Shown here: piece after piece, positions 1 through 9,193 of the stretch | Numbering within the stretch: the first letter of the stretch is position 1 | Layout of the letters: every line of letters begins with the position of its first letter | Assembly (NCBI RefSeq): GCF_044335535.1 | Contig: NZ_JBIQVZ010000003.1 | Location: 1 to 64,000, forward strand | Direction of reading: 5' to 3' | Source of the DNA: Mariniflexile sp044335535 | Lineage (GTDB): Bacteria > Bacteroidota > Bacteroidia > Flavobacteriales > Flavobacteriaceae | Length of the DNA stretch: 64,000 bases | The notes under the pieces: model-generated | Told to the model about the DNA's origin: nothing | The model's input: only the letters and a program-made list of their open reading frames with translations | Databases searched by the model: none | Translations under genes and position numbers: made by a program

Positions 1-1372
1 CGTCTGTTGTAATAGCCACTGCGTTACTAACGGCACTTTCATTCCCAGCAGCATCTAAAGCGGTCACTGTAAAGTTATAAGCGGTTGATGCCGTAAGCCC
101 TGTTGCTTGGTAGCTCAGCACATTGCCCAAAGTGGTTTCCAGAACGCCATCTCTATAAACATTATAACCGGTAACTGCAATGTTATCGGTGGCTGCTGCC
201 CAGCTTAGATCGACCGTGGTATCGGTCTGGGCAGCACTGGATAGTGTGGGCGCTGTGGGCGCTTGGGTATCAGTCAATGCAACTTGGGGTATTCCCGCAG
301 TAGCAAAACCTGAGGCATTAGTCTGGTTAGTATATTCTGTTTTGATCCAATCTTCACTTTTACTATCACTACTTATACGAATTTCATCTAACCATCCTTT
401 CATATAGTTTTCCAAATCACCTCCCATATATTTAATATCACCCGCTACAACTCCTGTTGTACGATTGGCAGTTAAAGTATTACTATTAAGATAGTGTTGT
501 CCTGCCCCATTAGTTGCAACAAAATCCCATTTTTGCATAACATCTTGAGCTATAGTATTCGCAGAAGTAAAGATATTTGTTGTTGCTCCTGCACCTCCAT
601 AATAATCTAGACTCAAGTTTTCGTAAAGTGAAAAACTATGATAAGTGGTTGGTCCAATTGATAAAATAATTGAATGTTCTTGTGTACTCGTGGAATCCCA
701 ATTATACCAGGCTGAAAAGGTGTAGGAACTGCTTAACGATAAGTCATTTGCTAATGCAAAATAATCATCAACACCATCAAACACCACTCCATTACCAATA
801 GCCCCATTAACTACTGCACTTGCAGGCATAGCTCCAAAGCTAGACAAATTGTATCCATTACCAGTAGCATCCAATATTTGAGGGGTTGCTGTATTCGGGT
901 CGTTTTCCATATGCCATACTGCTTCATAATTAGTCCACACTGCTTGACTCCCATAAGGATCTGTAGCTAATGGTTGTGTCTCACCTTCTTTATTATACCA
1001 TAAGTATATTGTAGTATCTGTGGTAGGGGATAAACTTGGAATTTTTACCCAAATTTGACATTTTCTGTTAGCAGGTGTTGAGCTGGTTACAAACGCTACT
1101 ATTTCGGTGGCTAATTGATTATCCCCAGTAGCATCACTGGAGAAGCGAATATCACCCCCTCCGTCTAAAGCAGAATAAGAACCTCCATCAATCACCTCAT
1201 CATTTATATGGTCTAATGTTATTAAGACAGGGAAATCAACCAATGGAGACACTCCTTCTACTAAGCTGCTATTAATTACTATAGGTTGTTTTTTATTCCA
1301 ACCTTGAAAATTCTGTGAGTGTATACTAATAGTTGTTAGTAATAAAAAGTGAAATAGAAATATTTTTTTCAT
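1..1372 (-). CDS. Secreted DUF2341 / LamG-like / fibronectin III protein (3' end outside window)
   Basis: Translating the minus strand from an ATG at 1372 gives an open frame to the left edge (457 codons), so the C-terminus is missing. Residues 1-19 form a signal peptide ending SIHSQ. Residues about 25-150 match the DUF2341 pattern (DFPVLITL, WVKIPSL, IYLWYN). Residues about 155-345 look like a LamG/concanavalin-type domain (FDGVDDYF, GWLDEIRIS), and a fibronectin type III repeat starts near 365 (VTGYNVYRDG). Proteins of this architecture are large surface or secreted glycan-binding or adhesin-like proteins, and many Bacteroidota ones end in a T9SS sorting domain, which would lie off the window. 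It follows the secretion-like operon on the same strand, 97 bp downstream, so it may be a substrate or surface partner; that is inference. Confidence 0.8.
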   Translation of the reverse strand, partial: MKKIFLFHFLLLTTISIHSQNFQGWNKKQPIVINSSLVEGVSPLVDFPVLITLDHINDEVIDGGSYSALDGGGDIRFSSDATGDNQLATEIVAFVTSSTPANRKCQIWVKIPSLSPTTDTTIYLWYNKEGETQPLATDPYGSQAVWTNYEAVWHMENDPNTATPQILDATGNGYNLSSFGAMPASAVVNGAIGNGVVFDGVDDYFALANDLSLSSSYTFSAWYNWDSTSTQEHSIILSIGPTTYHSFSLYENLSLDYYGGAGATTNIFTSANTIAQDVMQKWDFVATNGAGQHYLNSNTLTANRTTGVVAGDIKYMGGDLENYMKGWLDEIRISSDSKSEDWIKTEYTNQTNASGFATAGIPQVALTDTQAPTAPTLSSAAQTDTTVDLSWAAATDNIAVTGYNVYRDGVLETTLGNVLSYQATGLTASTAYNFTVTALDAAGNESAVSNAVAITTD

Positions 1373-1469
1373 GCGAACGTTTTTAAGTTTTATCCCTTTT
1401 TTTGAAATGACTAACATTGTTCTGTAGTAACCGATAAAATGTTGCTTGGACGACCATTTTCTTTATAAC

Positions 1470-2078
1470 CTAAAGTTTTAAAGGTGTTGTATTAAAACCG
1501 AATTTTATAATTCCGTTCCCAAATAAATAATCTCGGTATATCAATTTTATCGTATCATTTGGTTTTATATTGTTAAAGTAGAGGAGCACCCGTTTAAAAG
1601 GTGCTATCTTGAAATTGCGCTCGAAATTGACTCCAGAACATGGTATGGTGTCGTTGGAAGACGTTACTACCGTAAAGTCTTTTTCAATGGTAAATGCCAT
1701 ATATTTTACAGCATCTTCGTATGTTTTATTGGTGTAATCGGCTAATAATAAATCAGCTTCTTTTACATGTTGAAACTCTACTTCTATAATGCGTTCTTTG
1801 GCATTCATTTGATAAAGCGAGTCTATTTTAGTATAACTATCTGGATTATTTTTTAAGAGGTAATATTGAATAGGGACTTCGGTTGCCGTATAATTAATGT
1901 CGTTAACGAATTGATTAATACGTTTGGACTTCCAATTTCCCTGATTTAAACTGAAGAATTTATATTCCGGAATATTATGGGTGCTCGGAGTTTTTGACTT
2001 TTTAATTAGTATAAACACCCCAAGCACAACAAATAACACTAATGATAGTATAGGGATGTATTTCTTAAAAAACCGCAT
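1470..2078 (-). CDS. Hypothetical membrane-anchored protein at the end of the secretion operon
   Basis: A 202-residue protein that I do not recognise. A single hydrophobic segment at residues about 8-25 follows a basic start (MRFFKKY), which suggests an N-in membrane anchor with the remaining roughly 175 residues in the periplasm. The soluble part is mixed alpha/beta with several aromatic residues and no obvious catalytic motif; it has one Cys, near residue 147. It lies 88 bp downstream of the OmpH-like gene on the same strand, so it is probably the last or next-to-last gene of the pilus/secretion-like operon. The bitopic layout resembles small accessory inner-membrane proteins of such machines, but no function is assigned. 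Confidence 0.65.
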   Translation of the reverse strand: MRFFKKYIPILSLVLFVVLGVFILIKKSKTPSTHNIPEYKFFSLNQGNWKSKRINQFVNDINYTATEVPIQYYLLKNNPDSYTKIDSLYQMNAKERIIEVEFQHVKEADLLLADYTNKTYEDAVKYMAFTIEKDFTVVTSSNDTIPCSGVNFERNFKIAPFKRVLLYFNNIKPNDTIKLIYRDYLFGNGIIKFGFNTTPLKL

Positions 2079-2166
2079 AAACTTTAAGTGCTAAAATTTT
2101 CTTAAAACTACCTAAAGCTTAAAAAAAGTTGTTAAGGGTTTTCCGTTAAATAGTTAAGGGCAAACC

Positions 2167-2676
2167 CTAATTATGCCCTTCGTATTTTTTATTTGAAAAT
2201 GCTAGAATTTGAGTTGTGATATCTATCGTTTCATCGCCATGCATAACATTTCCATTTCCACTTGTTCCTAAAATAATTTTAAAATTATTCGCTTGGGCAA
2301 ATTCTTTAATATAGCCATTAAGTCTATTCCAAATCGTATTGCTTAAATGATGTGTATAATTGTCTTGAAGTTCTTGAAACGCCTTGCTTTTATAGGCAAT
2401 TTGTTGTTGTAAGTGTTTTGACGAAACATCTTCTTTATCTGTTATCGTTTGAAATATGGCATATAAACTATCCAATTCTTTTCCTTGTTTGTTGATTTTT
2501 GCTTCTTCAACAATCTTGATGTCTTTAGTCATATTAAAGCCATTAAAAAGTTTAACATTATCAATATATACAATCTCTTGCTTTTGTTTGTTTAGAAAAA
2601 AATAGCTTCCAAAAACGATTATTGTTAGTAATATAATTGAATTGATAGTGGCGTGAATACTAAATTTTTTGATCAT
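2167..2676 (-). CDS. OmpH/Skp-family periplasmic chaperone-like protein
   Basis: 169 residues. An N-terminal hydrophobic segment (about 10-29) is followed by IVYIDNVKLFNGF, a typical start of the OmpH/Skp fold, then a long charged helical stretch (about 55-125) that would form the coiled-coil tentacle. The end (FKIILGTSGNGNVMHGD, then DITTQILAFSN) matches the conserved C-terminal strand of OmpH-like proteins. Skp chaperones hold unfolded outer-membrane proteins. This copy looks membrane-anchored rather than freely periplasmic, because no signal-peptidase site is evident. Its start codon overlaps the preceding gene by 4 bp, so it is translationally coupled to the GspC/PilP-like gene. That makes a dedicated role in the secretion machine, for example holding secretin or substrate, a reasonable inference. 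Confidence 0.75.
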   Translation of the reverse strand: MIKKFSIHATINSIILLTIIVFGSYFFLNKQKQEIVYIDNVKLFNGFNMTKDIKIVEEAKINKQGKELDSLYAIFQTITDKEDVSSKHLQQQIAYKSKAFQELQDNYTHHLSNTIWNRLNGYIKEFAQANNFKIILGTSGNGNVMHGDETIDITTQILAFSNKKYEGHN

Positions 2677-3161
2677 TGCTTTTTAATTGTTTTGTTATTA
2701 TTATTGAATAAAACCGTTAAGGAATCGTTATAAGCTTTCACTAGAGTAATGTCGTTTACAGTTTCTTTTTCACGTTTTCTATAAAGTCTGCTGTCTATTT
2801 TTAATAAAATCATTTTTGTATCCTTACTTTCTCCTTTTACAAAGCCATGGTATATGATGGTTGGCCAAACAATACTTTTCTTAACGGCAGGTTTTACAAC
2901 GCTTTTAGGACTGCTGACAGGTTTTGTTGGTTCAACACGTTTTATAACCCTTCCAGAAACTCCAAAAGGATCTCTATCTATTAGTTTAAGTAAAAAGGTG
3001 TCTTTAGCCATTGTATAATCTTGCTTATAATTTGCTGCAGAACTAATGGCTTCCACATTTTTTACAGACGCTTTTTTGCCTCCAAAATATTTATAGATAA
3101 CCGAGCCCCAAATGATTATCAAAAGTATTGTTAATGTTATATTTAGATGTTTTTTCTTCAT
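2673..3161 (-). CDS. GspC/PilP-like inner-membrane component
   Basis: 162 residues. There is one N-terminal transmembrane helix (about 8-26), then a linker containing RDPFG near residue 64 and a proline/lysine-rich stretch (about 78-95). A small beta-rich domain (about 98-155) carries a YHGFVKGESKDTKMILLKI-type strand pair, followed by KETVNDITLVKAYNDSLTV. An RDPF-type motif in front of a small beta barrel is the layout of PilP and of the GspC homology region, which link the inner-membrane platform to the secretin. Sequence identity is weak and I assign it from layout and position. It sits between the FN3 lipoprotein and the OmpH-like gene, with a 4-bp overlap to the latter. Confidence 0.6.
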   Translation of the reverse strand: MKKKHLNITLTILLIIIWGSVIYKYFGGKKASVKNVEAISSAANYKQDYTMAKDTFLLKLIDRDPFGVSGRVIKRVEPTKPVSSPKSVVKPAVKKSIVWPTIIYHGFVKGESKDTKMILLKIDSRLYRKREKETVNDITLVKAYNDSLTVLFNNNNKTIKKQ

Positions 3162-3204
3162 TTAAAGAATTAAACTTAAGCGTGATTATCTTTTAACAGT
3201 ATTT

Positions 3205-4158
3205 TTATTGAACGACTAAAGACCTTACTATACTAAAATCACTTTCATTAGTAGCTGCATCAATGGCCTTTATTCTCCAATAATAGGTTCCAAGTGTACT
3301 AAACACATATTGATAGGTATTATTTACTGTACTTGCAGAATGAATTTTTGTGTTAAAATCAATATCCGAAGCTATTTCTATAGTATTGGTAATAGTAGAT
3401 TTTATATTACCGGAATCTGTTCCATTTGTCCAGTTAAATGCTACTGTTGTTGTGGCGGTACCTTGATCTGCCGGGGAGGTCAAAGCCGGTTGATTTGGTG
3501 CTACAGTATCTATGAATAGGGATCGCTGGGAATACACAGTTTCTGAAGTTGCATTAACTGCCTTTACTTTCCATATATATTTCGCATCGTCATTGAATAA
3601 ATTGGGATCAATGGTATAATTGGAAGCAGTTACGTCTGTTTCTGGAAGTATCGTTTGTTCTCCATTCAAACTTTTGATTAATTCAAATTTATAGGATATA
3701 GCAGATGTAATTCCTTGCCAAGTAAATGTGATATTTTTATTATTGGTATAAAGGTCAACGGAGGGTGTTGCTAATGCGACATTCTGGTTAGATAAATCAT
3801 CAGATGTTTCAACATGAAAACTAATGGGAAAGGTATAGGCGGTGCTATAGGCAAAGTTTTCTGCCCTAACACGCCATTGGTAGGTTCCAGAGTTTAAAAC
3901 ATATTTAAAAGTACTTGTTGTTATTAAAGAATCTACTTCATATACTTGATTACTTTTAATAATTTGAATTCTATAACCATCAGCACCATCTAGACCTCCC
4001 CAAGAAAATTGAACAGTATTGCCGTCAGTGGTCATTCCTTCGTTTGGAGAAATAATTTGAATGGTATCATTTGTAATATCTTCTTCTAAAATATCATCAC
4101 ATGAAAATGACAATGTTAGTAACATTAATAGCAATAAGCCTTTATTTTGTGTTTTCAT
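3205..4158 (-). CDS. Lipoprotein with three fibronectin-III-like repeats
   Basis: 317 residues with a signal peptide and lipobox LTLSFSC (Cys at about residue 20). After it come acidic residues, then three beta-sandwich repeats at roughly 35-120, 125-215 and 222-317. Each repeat has the recurring YxW/YxF-core pattern (FSWGGLDGADGYRIQI; FTWQGITSAISYKFEL; FNWTNGTDSG) and ends with a YxWRVRA or YYWRIKA strand, typical of Bacteroidota fibronectin III domains. The start overlaps the PilO-like gene by 17 bp, so it is firmly within the operon. An outer-membrane lipoprotein in this position could act as a pilotin or a surface exit-site protein; this is inference. Confidence 0.75.
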   Translation of the reverse strand: MKTQNKGLLLLMLLTLSFSCDDILEEDITNDTIQIISPNEGMTTDGNTVQFSWGGLDGADGYRIQIIKSNQVYEVDSLITTSTFKYVLNSGTYQWRVRAENFAYSTAYTFPISFHVETSDDLSNQNVALATPSVDLYTNNKNITFTWQGITSAISYKFELIKSLNGEQTILPETDVTASNYTIDPNLFNDDAKYIWKVKAVNATSETVYSQRSLFIDTVAPNQPALTSPADQGTATTTVAFNWTNGTDSGNIKSTITNTIEIASDIDFNTKIHSASTVNNTYQYVFSTLGTYYWRIKAIDAATNESDFSIVRSLVVQ

Positions 4159-4669
4159 AGTTTTGTAAAATAATTTTTAAGTAAAGGTTTTTAGAATTGG
4201 TTCTGTAATTTTTCTTTGAGTACAATTGCGTACTTACAACCCTTGAGTTTTTAAAATGTTTTTCTATTTCGTAAAGGATACTTACTAAATTGTTGTAGGT
4301 GCCTTCAAGTTCAATTTGGTTGGAATAAATTAAAAACTCGTTATCTGAAAACAAATGAACATCTTCAATGGAAACAATGTTTACATTATAATTGTTCTTT
4401 GAAATAAAATCGAGTAGTTTTTGTTGAACTAATTCTGGGTTTGATGTTTGACCACCAATCGTCTTGTCTAAATGGCTTATGTCATTTTTTAAATTATGAA
4501 GATCTTGTAACGCATTTTCGTTGTTCAACAATTTTTCTTTAACGATACCCAATTCTTTGCCAGCACTTAAGGTGTGCTTAAAAGTTTTTTTATAGGATGC
4601 CATAAATAGCAAGATAAAGCCTATTACGACAGCGAAGAACTTTTGTCTATATGTGAAATTTTTAAACAA
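4142..4669 (-). CDS. PilO/GspM-like assembly platform protein
   Basis: 175 residues. A short cytoplasmic N-terminus (MFKNFTYRQKF) leads into a transmembrane helix at about 10-25. A coiled-coil segment follows (about 40-75), then a ferredoxin-like beta-alpha-beta-beta domain (about 85-170). This is the standard layout of PilO and GspM, which pair with PilN/GspL in the inner membrane. The sequence itself is diverged and the call rests on architecture and location: it is directly adjacent to the PilM/PilN-like gene upstream and overlaps the FN3 lipoprotein downstream. Confidence 0.65.
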   Translation of the reverse strand: MFKNFTYRQKFFAVVIGFILLFMASYKKTFKHTLSAGKELGIVKEKLLNNENALQDLHNLKNDISHLDKTIGGQTSNPELVQQKLLDFISKNNYNVNIVSIEDVHLFSDNEFLIYSNQIELEGTYNNLVSILYEIEKHFKNSRVVSTQLYSKKNYRTNSKNLYLKIILQNYENTK

Positions 4670-5851
4670 TTATATTTTGATTGATAGGGTGAATGTATTC
4701 TCTGTTTTAGTTTCTTGTGAATAATCTTCAATGTCTATTTTTTTTATCCATGCTAAAGCTTTCAGTTTTTTCAACCAATCGTTAAATGATTTATTGTTTT
4801 CACACGCGCCAACGATTTTAATAACACTCATGTCAAAATTCATTTTTTCTGAAGTCTTGATTTTTTTAAGAGGAGGAATAATTTGCATGGCGTTTAGTGT
4901 GATGTTTTGAGACACGGAATTTCCAATATCCATAATATACTTGGTTAAGAAACTTTTATTACCGATGCCACTTGAGAGTAATATTTTTTCCTTTAAAATC
5001 TTTTCATCTTTTAATGCATTCACCTTTAAAATAGTCTGTTGGGTTATAACATTGAGGGATTCTTTTTCTGCTAACTCATTTAAATAAAAATCCTTTAAGT
5101 AATGGCTTGTAGAAAGAGTGATTAAAAAAAACACGAGTGTAAAAATCCCAGTCATTTTAAACCATTTTTTAAACTTAAATTCAGTCTTGTTAGCATCTAA
5201 AAAATCAGTATCGAATTCAATGGCAGGGTTTGGATATTTATAATCAAGAAAAGCTGCTAAAAGCGGTATTTCTCTTTGGTTTAAGCACTCTCCATTTATT
5301 TCGTATTCTTTAGGGGACGTTTGTTCATTTTTAAATGATAAAATCTCCTTATCATTTATATTAAGTGTATAATTTAATGATGAAATCTTATCGTAATCTT
5401 TTATAATGGGCAGTAAATTTGCCATTACAAATGGTCCAAAAGACACATGGATTATATAAAAATGACTATCACTTATTTGTTTTATAACAGACTCTATATA
5501 CTGTTTTCTTGCAACAGATATAAAAATGTTTTGATTTTGATGATATTCAAAAAAGTGAAATTCATTAGGATTCGCTTTAAAAATTAAATCATTTCTGTAA
5601 CCTGCTTTGTTTTCGACAAGCTTATTAATAATATTATCCCCTTCTATATGTAAAATTACAGGATAATCTTTGTTCAGTTTTGCTTTAAAATCTTCAAAGG
5701 CGTTTGATGAAAAACGCTTTTCAAGCTTTAATTCATTATTTTTAGAACTAATTTCAATTAATTGATATTCTAATACATTGCTTGTTATAGATATATTTAT
5801 CGCATTATATCTGCTTGTGCTGCTAAATATGTTTTTAAGATGAATGTCCAT
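4670..5851 (-). CDS. GspL-like protein (PilM-like cytoplasmic part fused to PilN-like periplasmic part)
   Basis: 393 residues. Residues 1-225 form a cytoplasmic domain of alternating strands and helices that resembles a decayed actin-like (PilM/GspL cyto) fold; I see no clear nucleotide-binding motif. A transmembrane helix lies at about 232-252 (FTLVFFLITLSTS). Residues about 255-300 are coiled-coil, and the rest looks like a PilN ferredoxin-like domain (ITLNAMQIIPP, then IVGACENNKSFNDWLKKL). Fusing both parts in one chain is the GspL arrangement rather than separate PilM and PilN. It abuts the secretin gene upstream and the PilO-like gene downstream with no spacer, as expected for partners of one inner-membrane platform. 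Confidence 0.65.
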   Translation of the reverse strand: MDIHLKNIFSSTSRYNAINISITSNVLEYQLIEISSKNNELKLEKRFSSNAFEDFKAKLNKDYPVILHIEGDNIINKLVENKAGYRNDLIFKANPNEFHFFEYHQNQNIFISVARKQYIESVIKQISDSHFYIIHVSFGPFVMANLLPIIKDYDKISSLNYTLNINDKEILSFKNEQTSPKEYEINGECLNQREIPLLAAFLDYKYPNPAIEFDTDFLDANKTEFKFKKWFKMTGIFTLVFFLITLSTSHYLKDFYLNELAEKESLNVITQQTILKVNALKDEKILKEKILLSSGIGNKSFLTKYIMDIGNSVSQNITLNAMQIIPPLKKIKTSEKMNFDMSVIKIVGACENNKSFNDWLKKLKALAWIKKIDIEDYSQETKTENTFTLSIKI

Positions 5852-7780
5852 TTAGTAAGTTACCGTTGGTTTAATAAAAATGTGAAGTTTAGACTTTTCC
5901 TTTCTTTTACTTCTACCACTAAACAACCATTTAATTACTGGAACTCGTGACAATAAAGGCGTCCCTGTCCCTGAATTTTCATTTTCTAATTCGTCTAATC
6001 CCCCTAAAAGTACCATCTCATTATTTTTCACTCTAACTAACGATTCAAACTTTTGAGTAGATTTCCCTGGAGGTGCACCTTCCCCAACCCTTCCAAGAAA
6101 AGAACTTTTTTCAACCGCAATGGTAAGTGTTACATTCTCATCTTTAGAGACAAAAGGTTTAATATTAATGCTTAAGTTTGCTTCAGTAGACTTCCATGTG
6201 CCAGATTGGAGAATATCATTATTGATTCCTGAAGTAATGAGTCTGTTGTTTTGCTCAAAATAATAACTGGTTTCTCCAATAGAAGACGTGGCATCGTGCC
6301 CGTTTAAGGTTACCAGTTTTGGTGTTGAGGACAGTTTAATGAGTGAATTATTCTCTAATGCTTTTAAATTTAAATAGAATTTTTCGGAAACCTTACCAAG
6401 GTTAATAATTCCCAAGCCATTAAATGCGTCTATCAATCCATTAACAGAAGTAGCGTTGAGCGCCACATCTGTAGTTGGAAAAAGTGCCCCAGAAGTTGTT
6501 CTTTGGTTATTGTCAATTCCTGACTGAATTCCAGTTTGGATTTCGTAAGATTTTTTATATTGTACTATAATGACTTCAATTTGAATTACTGGAACCACCA
6601 AATCGATTTCATGGACATAATCCTTAAATTCTTGGATATGGGTTTTAGACCCACTAACAACAAAACCATTTAATTCAACAAACTCTTTCACTTCAAGGTT
6701 TTTTGTAAAACTCCCTGGGAGCGTACTTAAAACAGTTTCAATAGTTCTATTTTCTAACTGGATTAATTCTACCGTTCGCAATCCTTCGGTGGCGTGTTCT
6801 CCAATTAAATAGAGATCATCAATTTTTTTATAAGTATAGTTTTCGCCTTTAAAAAGGTGGTCAAGCAAATCATCAAACGTAATACCACTAGCCATTAAGG
6901 TTGTATTTATTCCTGTTGGTGTGTTATACATAAAATAGTTTATATTCAATTTCTCTGCCGCTTCTATAATGATGTCTGCAGCATCTGCTTCTGAAGCTTT
7001 TACATCTAAAAAACCTTTTTCGTTAGCTTCAACCTGAAAAGCGCCATCTTCACTGCCTGTAGATTTATTATTTTTGGATGAGGTGTTTCTATTTCTGCTA
7101 GTTTGTGTAGCTGGTTTAGCAGTGGTTGGTTGTGAAACCATATCCTTTTCGAGATAATAATTCTCATTTTCATCGACAGTAAGCACTAAGCTATTGGACT
7201 TTGCCATCATTTCGAGAACTTGATCAAAAGGTCTATTAAGAATATATGCAGAAACTAATTCTGTTTTAACCTCAGGAGCTAAAATGACATTTCTTTTTGA
7301 TGCGTCGGTAATTGCTTGTGCAACTCTGGGCAAGGAATCGTTTTTAAGATTAATCGATAAAAAAGTGTTTTCGCTATTATAAGTAACATCTATCTTTTTT
7401 AAAGGTTTTGCTTTTTCAACAATTACCACATCTGGCTTTTTTTTAAATATTAAAATACTGTTCATTACTTCAACATCCAGATCGTGTTTTTTAATTAAAA
7501 ACATGAAGACATCCTTTATGTTTACGTCATAAAAATTACTGGTAACCAATTGATTCAAATTTGAATCAACACTTACATTTAATTGGTGTTCCTCTGCTAA
7601 GGCATTAATAAAATCATATAGGGTCAATCCTGACAAGTCAATTCTAACATTGTCATTCAACCCTTTTTTTGTTTTTGCTAATTCATCAATTTTTTTTGTA
7701 AACGTTTCAATACTGGATTGGGAAAAACATATATTGATAAATAGACAGAAAAAGAATATCGTTAAAATTCTAAATGACAT
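5852..7780 (-). CDS. Secretin (GspD/PilQ family outer-membrane channel)
   Basis: 642 residues. Signal peptide 1-20 (ending NICFSQ). Residues about 45-115 form an STN/N0-like domain (LSGLTLYDFINALAEEHQLNVSVD), followed by further N-type domains to about 390 separated by a low-complexity Ser/Asn/Lys linker near 225-245. The secretin core runs from about 400 to the end: VPVIQIEVIIVQYKKSYEIQ opens it, LSSTPKLVTLNGHDA and MVLLGGLDE lie in the middle, and LLSRVPVIKWLFSGRS closes it. This is the standard C-terminal secretin signature. It forms the gated outer-membrane pore of type II secretion or type IV pilus machines. The gene lies 3 bp after gspE. Confidence 0.9.
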   Translation of the reverse strand: MSFRILTIFFFCLFINICFSQSSIETFTKKIDELAKTKKGLNDNVRIDLSGLTLYDFINALAEEHQLNVSVDSNLNQLVTSNFYDVNIKDVFMFLIKKHDLDVEVMNSILIFKKKPDVVIVEKAKPLKKIDVTYNSENTFLSINLKNDSLPRVAQAITDASKRNVILAPEVKTELVSAYILNRPFDQVLEMMAKSNSLVLTVDENENYYLEKDMVSQPTTAKPATQTSRNRNTSSKNNKSTGSEDGAFQVEANEKGFLDVKASEADAADIIIEAAEKLNINYFMYNTPTGINTTLMASGITFDDLLDHLFKGENYTYKKIDDLYLIGEHATEGLRTVELIQLENRTIETVLSTLPGSFTKNLEVKEFVELNGFVVSGSKTHIQEFKDYVHEIDLVVPVIQIEVIIVQYKKSYEIQTGIQSGIDNNQRTTSGALFPTTDVALNATSVNGLIDAFNGLGIINLGKVSEKFYLNLKALENNSLIKLSSTPKLVTLNGHDATSSIGETSYYFEQNNRLITSGINNDILQSGTWKSTEANLSINIKPFVSKDENVTLTIAVEKSSFLGRVGEGAPPGKSTQKFESLVRVKNNEMVLLGGLDELENENSGTGTPLLSRVPVIKWLFSGRSKRKEKSKLHIFIKPTVTY

Positions 7781-7783
7781 AGT

Positions 7784-9193
7784 TTATGAGTTAATAAGGA
7801 TTGGGTAAATCTCTTCAAGTGATGTTAATCCCCTTGACAATAAATCAAATGCTTTATTTGATAATTTTTTATTTTTTGTAAAATCCAATTGTACCAATGT
7901 ATTATTTTTTATGGCATCAGCAACCTCATGGGTAATTGGTAATATTTCGTAAATAGCTCTTCTACCTTTATAACCTGTATGATAACAATCATCACATCCT
8001 TTGGCTGTAAAATGGGTTTTTAATAAGCCATCTGGTTTAAAAGATCTAGGTAAGTTCTTATCATTAAATGGCTCTTCTTTTTTACAAGTATCACATAAGG
8101 TTCTTACCAGTCTTTGGGCAACAGATATGTTAATGGTTTCTGCTATTAAAAATGAAGGAATATCCATATCTATTAATCTAGAAATAGTACCCACAGCAGA
8201 ATTGGTATGAATAGTAGATAATACCAAATGCCCTGTTAAAGATGCCCTAATCGCCATTTGTGCTGTTTGTGCATCCCTAATTTCCCCAAGCATAATAATA
8301 TCTGGGTCTTGCCTTAAAAAGGAACGCAATGCAGATGTAAAAGTGAGTCCTATATTTTCTTTTAACTGCACTTGGTTAATGCCTTTTAAGGTGTATTCGA
8401 TAGGGTCTTCAACTGTTACTATATTTCTTTTTATATCGTTAAGATGTTTAAGGGTTGCATATAGTGTTGTGGTTTTTCCGGAACCTGTAGGCCCACTTAT
8501 AAGCACGATGCCATTTGTCTTTTTAACGGCCTCTAAATAGGTATGTACATCATCATTTTCTAAACCTAGTTTATTAATATCCAAATGGGATGCATCTCTA
8601 CCTAATATTCGCATCACTACTTTTTCCCCATGATGGGTTGGTAATATCGATACTCTAATATCAAAATCGTCATATTCTATTCTACCATCTTGGGGCAGAC
8701 GCTTTTCAGTAATATCTAGATTTGACTTAATTTTTATTTGATTGATTAATTCAAGATAATTTTCTTTTTTTATATGGTTTTTTTCAATGAGCTGTCCATC
8801 AATTCGTAATCTAACCCGTACATCATCTTCATATATTTCAATATGAATATCACTTGCATTGATATTTTTGGCCTCAAAAATCAAGTCTTCCAAAAAATCA
8901 TTTCCATAAGAGACTAATTTTGGCCTATCGTCATTTTTTCTGTAATAAAGAGAAAGCGCTCTTTTTATTATGGATGATTCAACAAACTCTAGAATTATGT
9001 TTTTATTAAAAATGAGTTTTAATTCTTCTTTAATGGCATATTCCTCCAAGCGCTTTTCATCAGCAATAAAAAAGACATTTGTGTCATTTGTGATTTCTTT
9101 GGGAATGATTGAAAAATGATTGGCAATATCAGAACTTATAGACTGTTGCAGATCAATACTTAAATGTATATGTTTTTGGCTTTCTATATTCAT
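7784..9193 (-). CDS. GspE/PilB-family secretion ATPase
   Basis: 469 residues. A short N-terminal domain (1-95) precedes the Asp-box/His-box N2 region (ASDIHIEIYEDDVRVRLRID at about 113). Then come Walker A GPTGSGKT (234-241), the Asp box VEDPIEY, the Walker B-like MLGEIRD (301-307) and the His box LSTIHTNSA. A zinc tetracysteine motif uses C367, C370, C400 and C403, as in GspE and PilB but not PilT. It powers pseudopilus assembly at the inner membrane. No second PilT-like ATPase gene is present in the visible operon, so an assembly-only, secretion-type machine is likelier than a twitching pilus. Confidence 0.93.
   Translation of the reverse strand: MNIESQKHIHLSIDLQQSISSDIANHFSIIPKEITNDTNVFFIADEKRLEEYAIKEELKLIFNKNIILEFVESSIIKRALSLYYRKNDDRPKLVSYGNDFLEDLIFEAKNINASDIHIEIYEDDVRVRLRIDGQLIEKNHIKKENYLELINQIKIKSNLDITEKRLPQDGRIEYDDFDIRVSILPTHHGEKVVMRILGRDASHLDINKLGLENDDVHTYLEAVKKTNGIVLISGPTGSGKTTTLYATLKHLNDIKRNIVTVEDPIEYTLKGINQVQLKENIGLTFTSALRSFLRQDPDIIMLGEIRDAQTAQMAIRASLTGHLVLSTIHTNSAVGTISRLIDMDIPSFLIAETINISVAQRLVRTLCDTCKKEEPFNDKNLPRSFKPDGLLKTHFTAKGCDDCYHTGYKGRRAIYEILPITHEVADAIKNNTLVQLDFTKNKKLSNKAFDLLSRGLTSLEEIYPILINS

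Noticed and set aside
180..407. 75-codon frame on the plus strand
   Set aside because: Antisense to the DUF2341/LamG/FN3 gene, which has clear domains on the minus strand.
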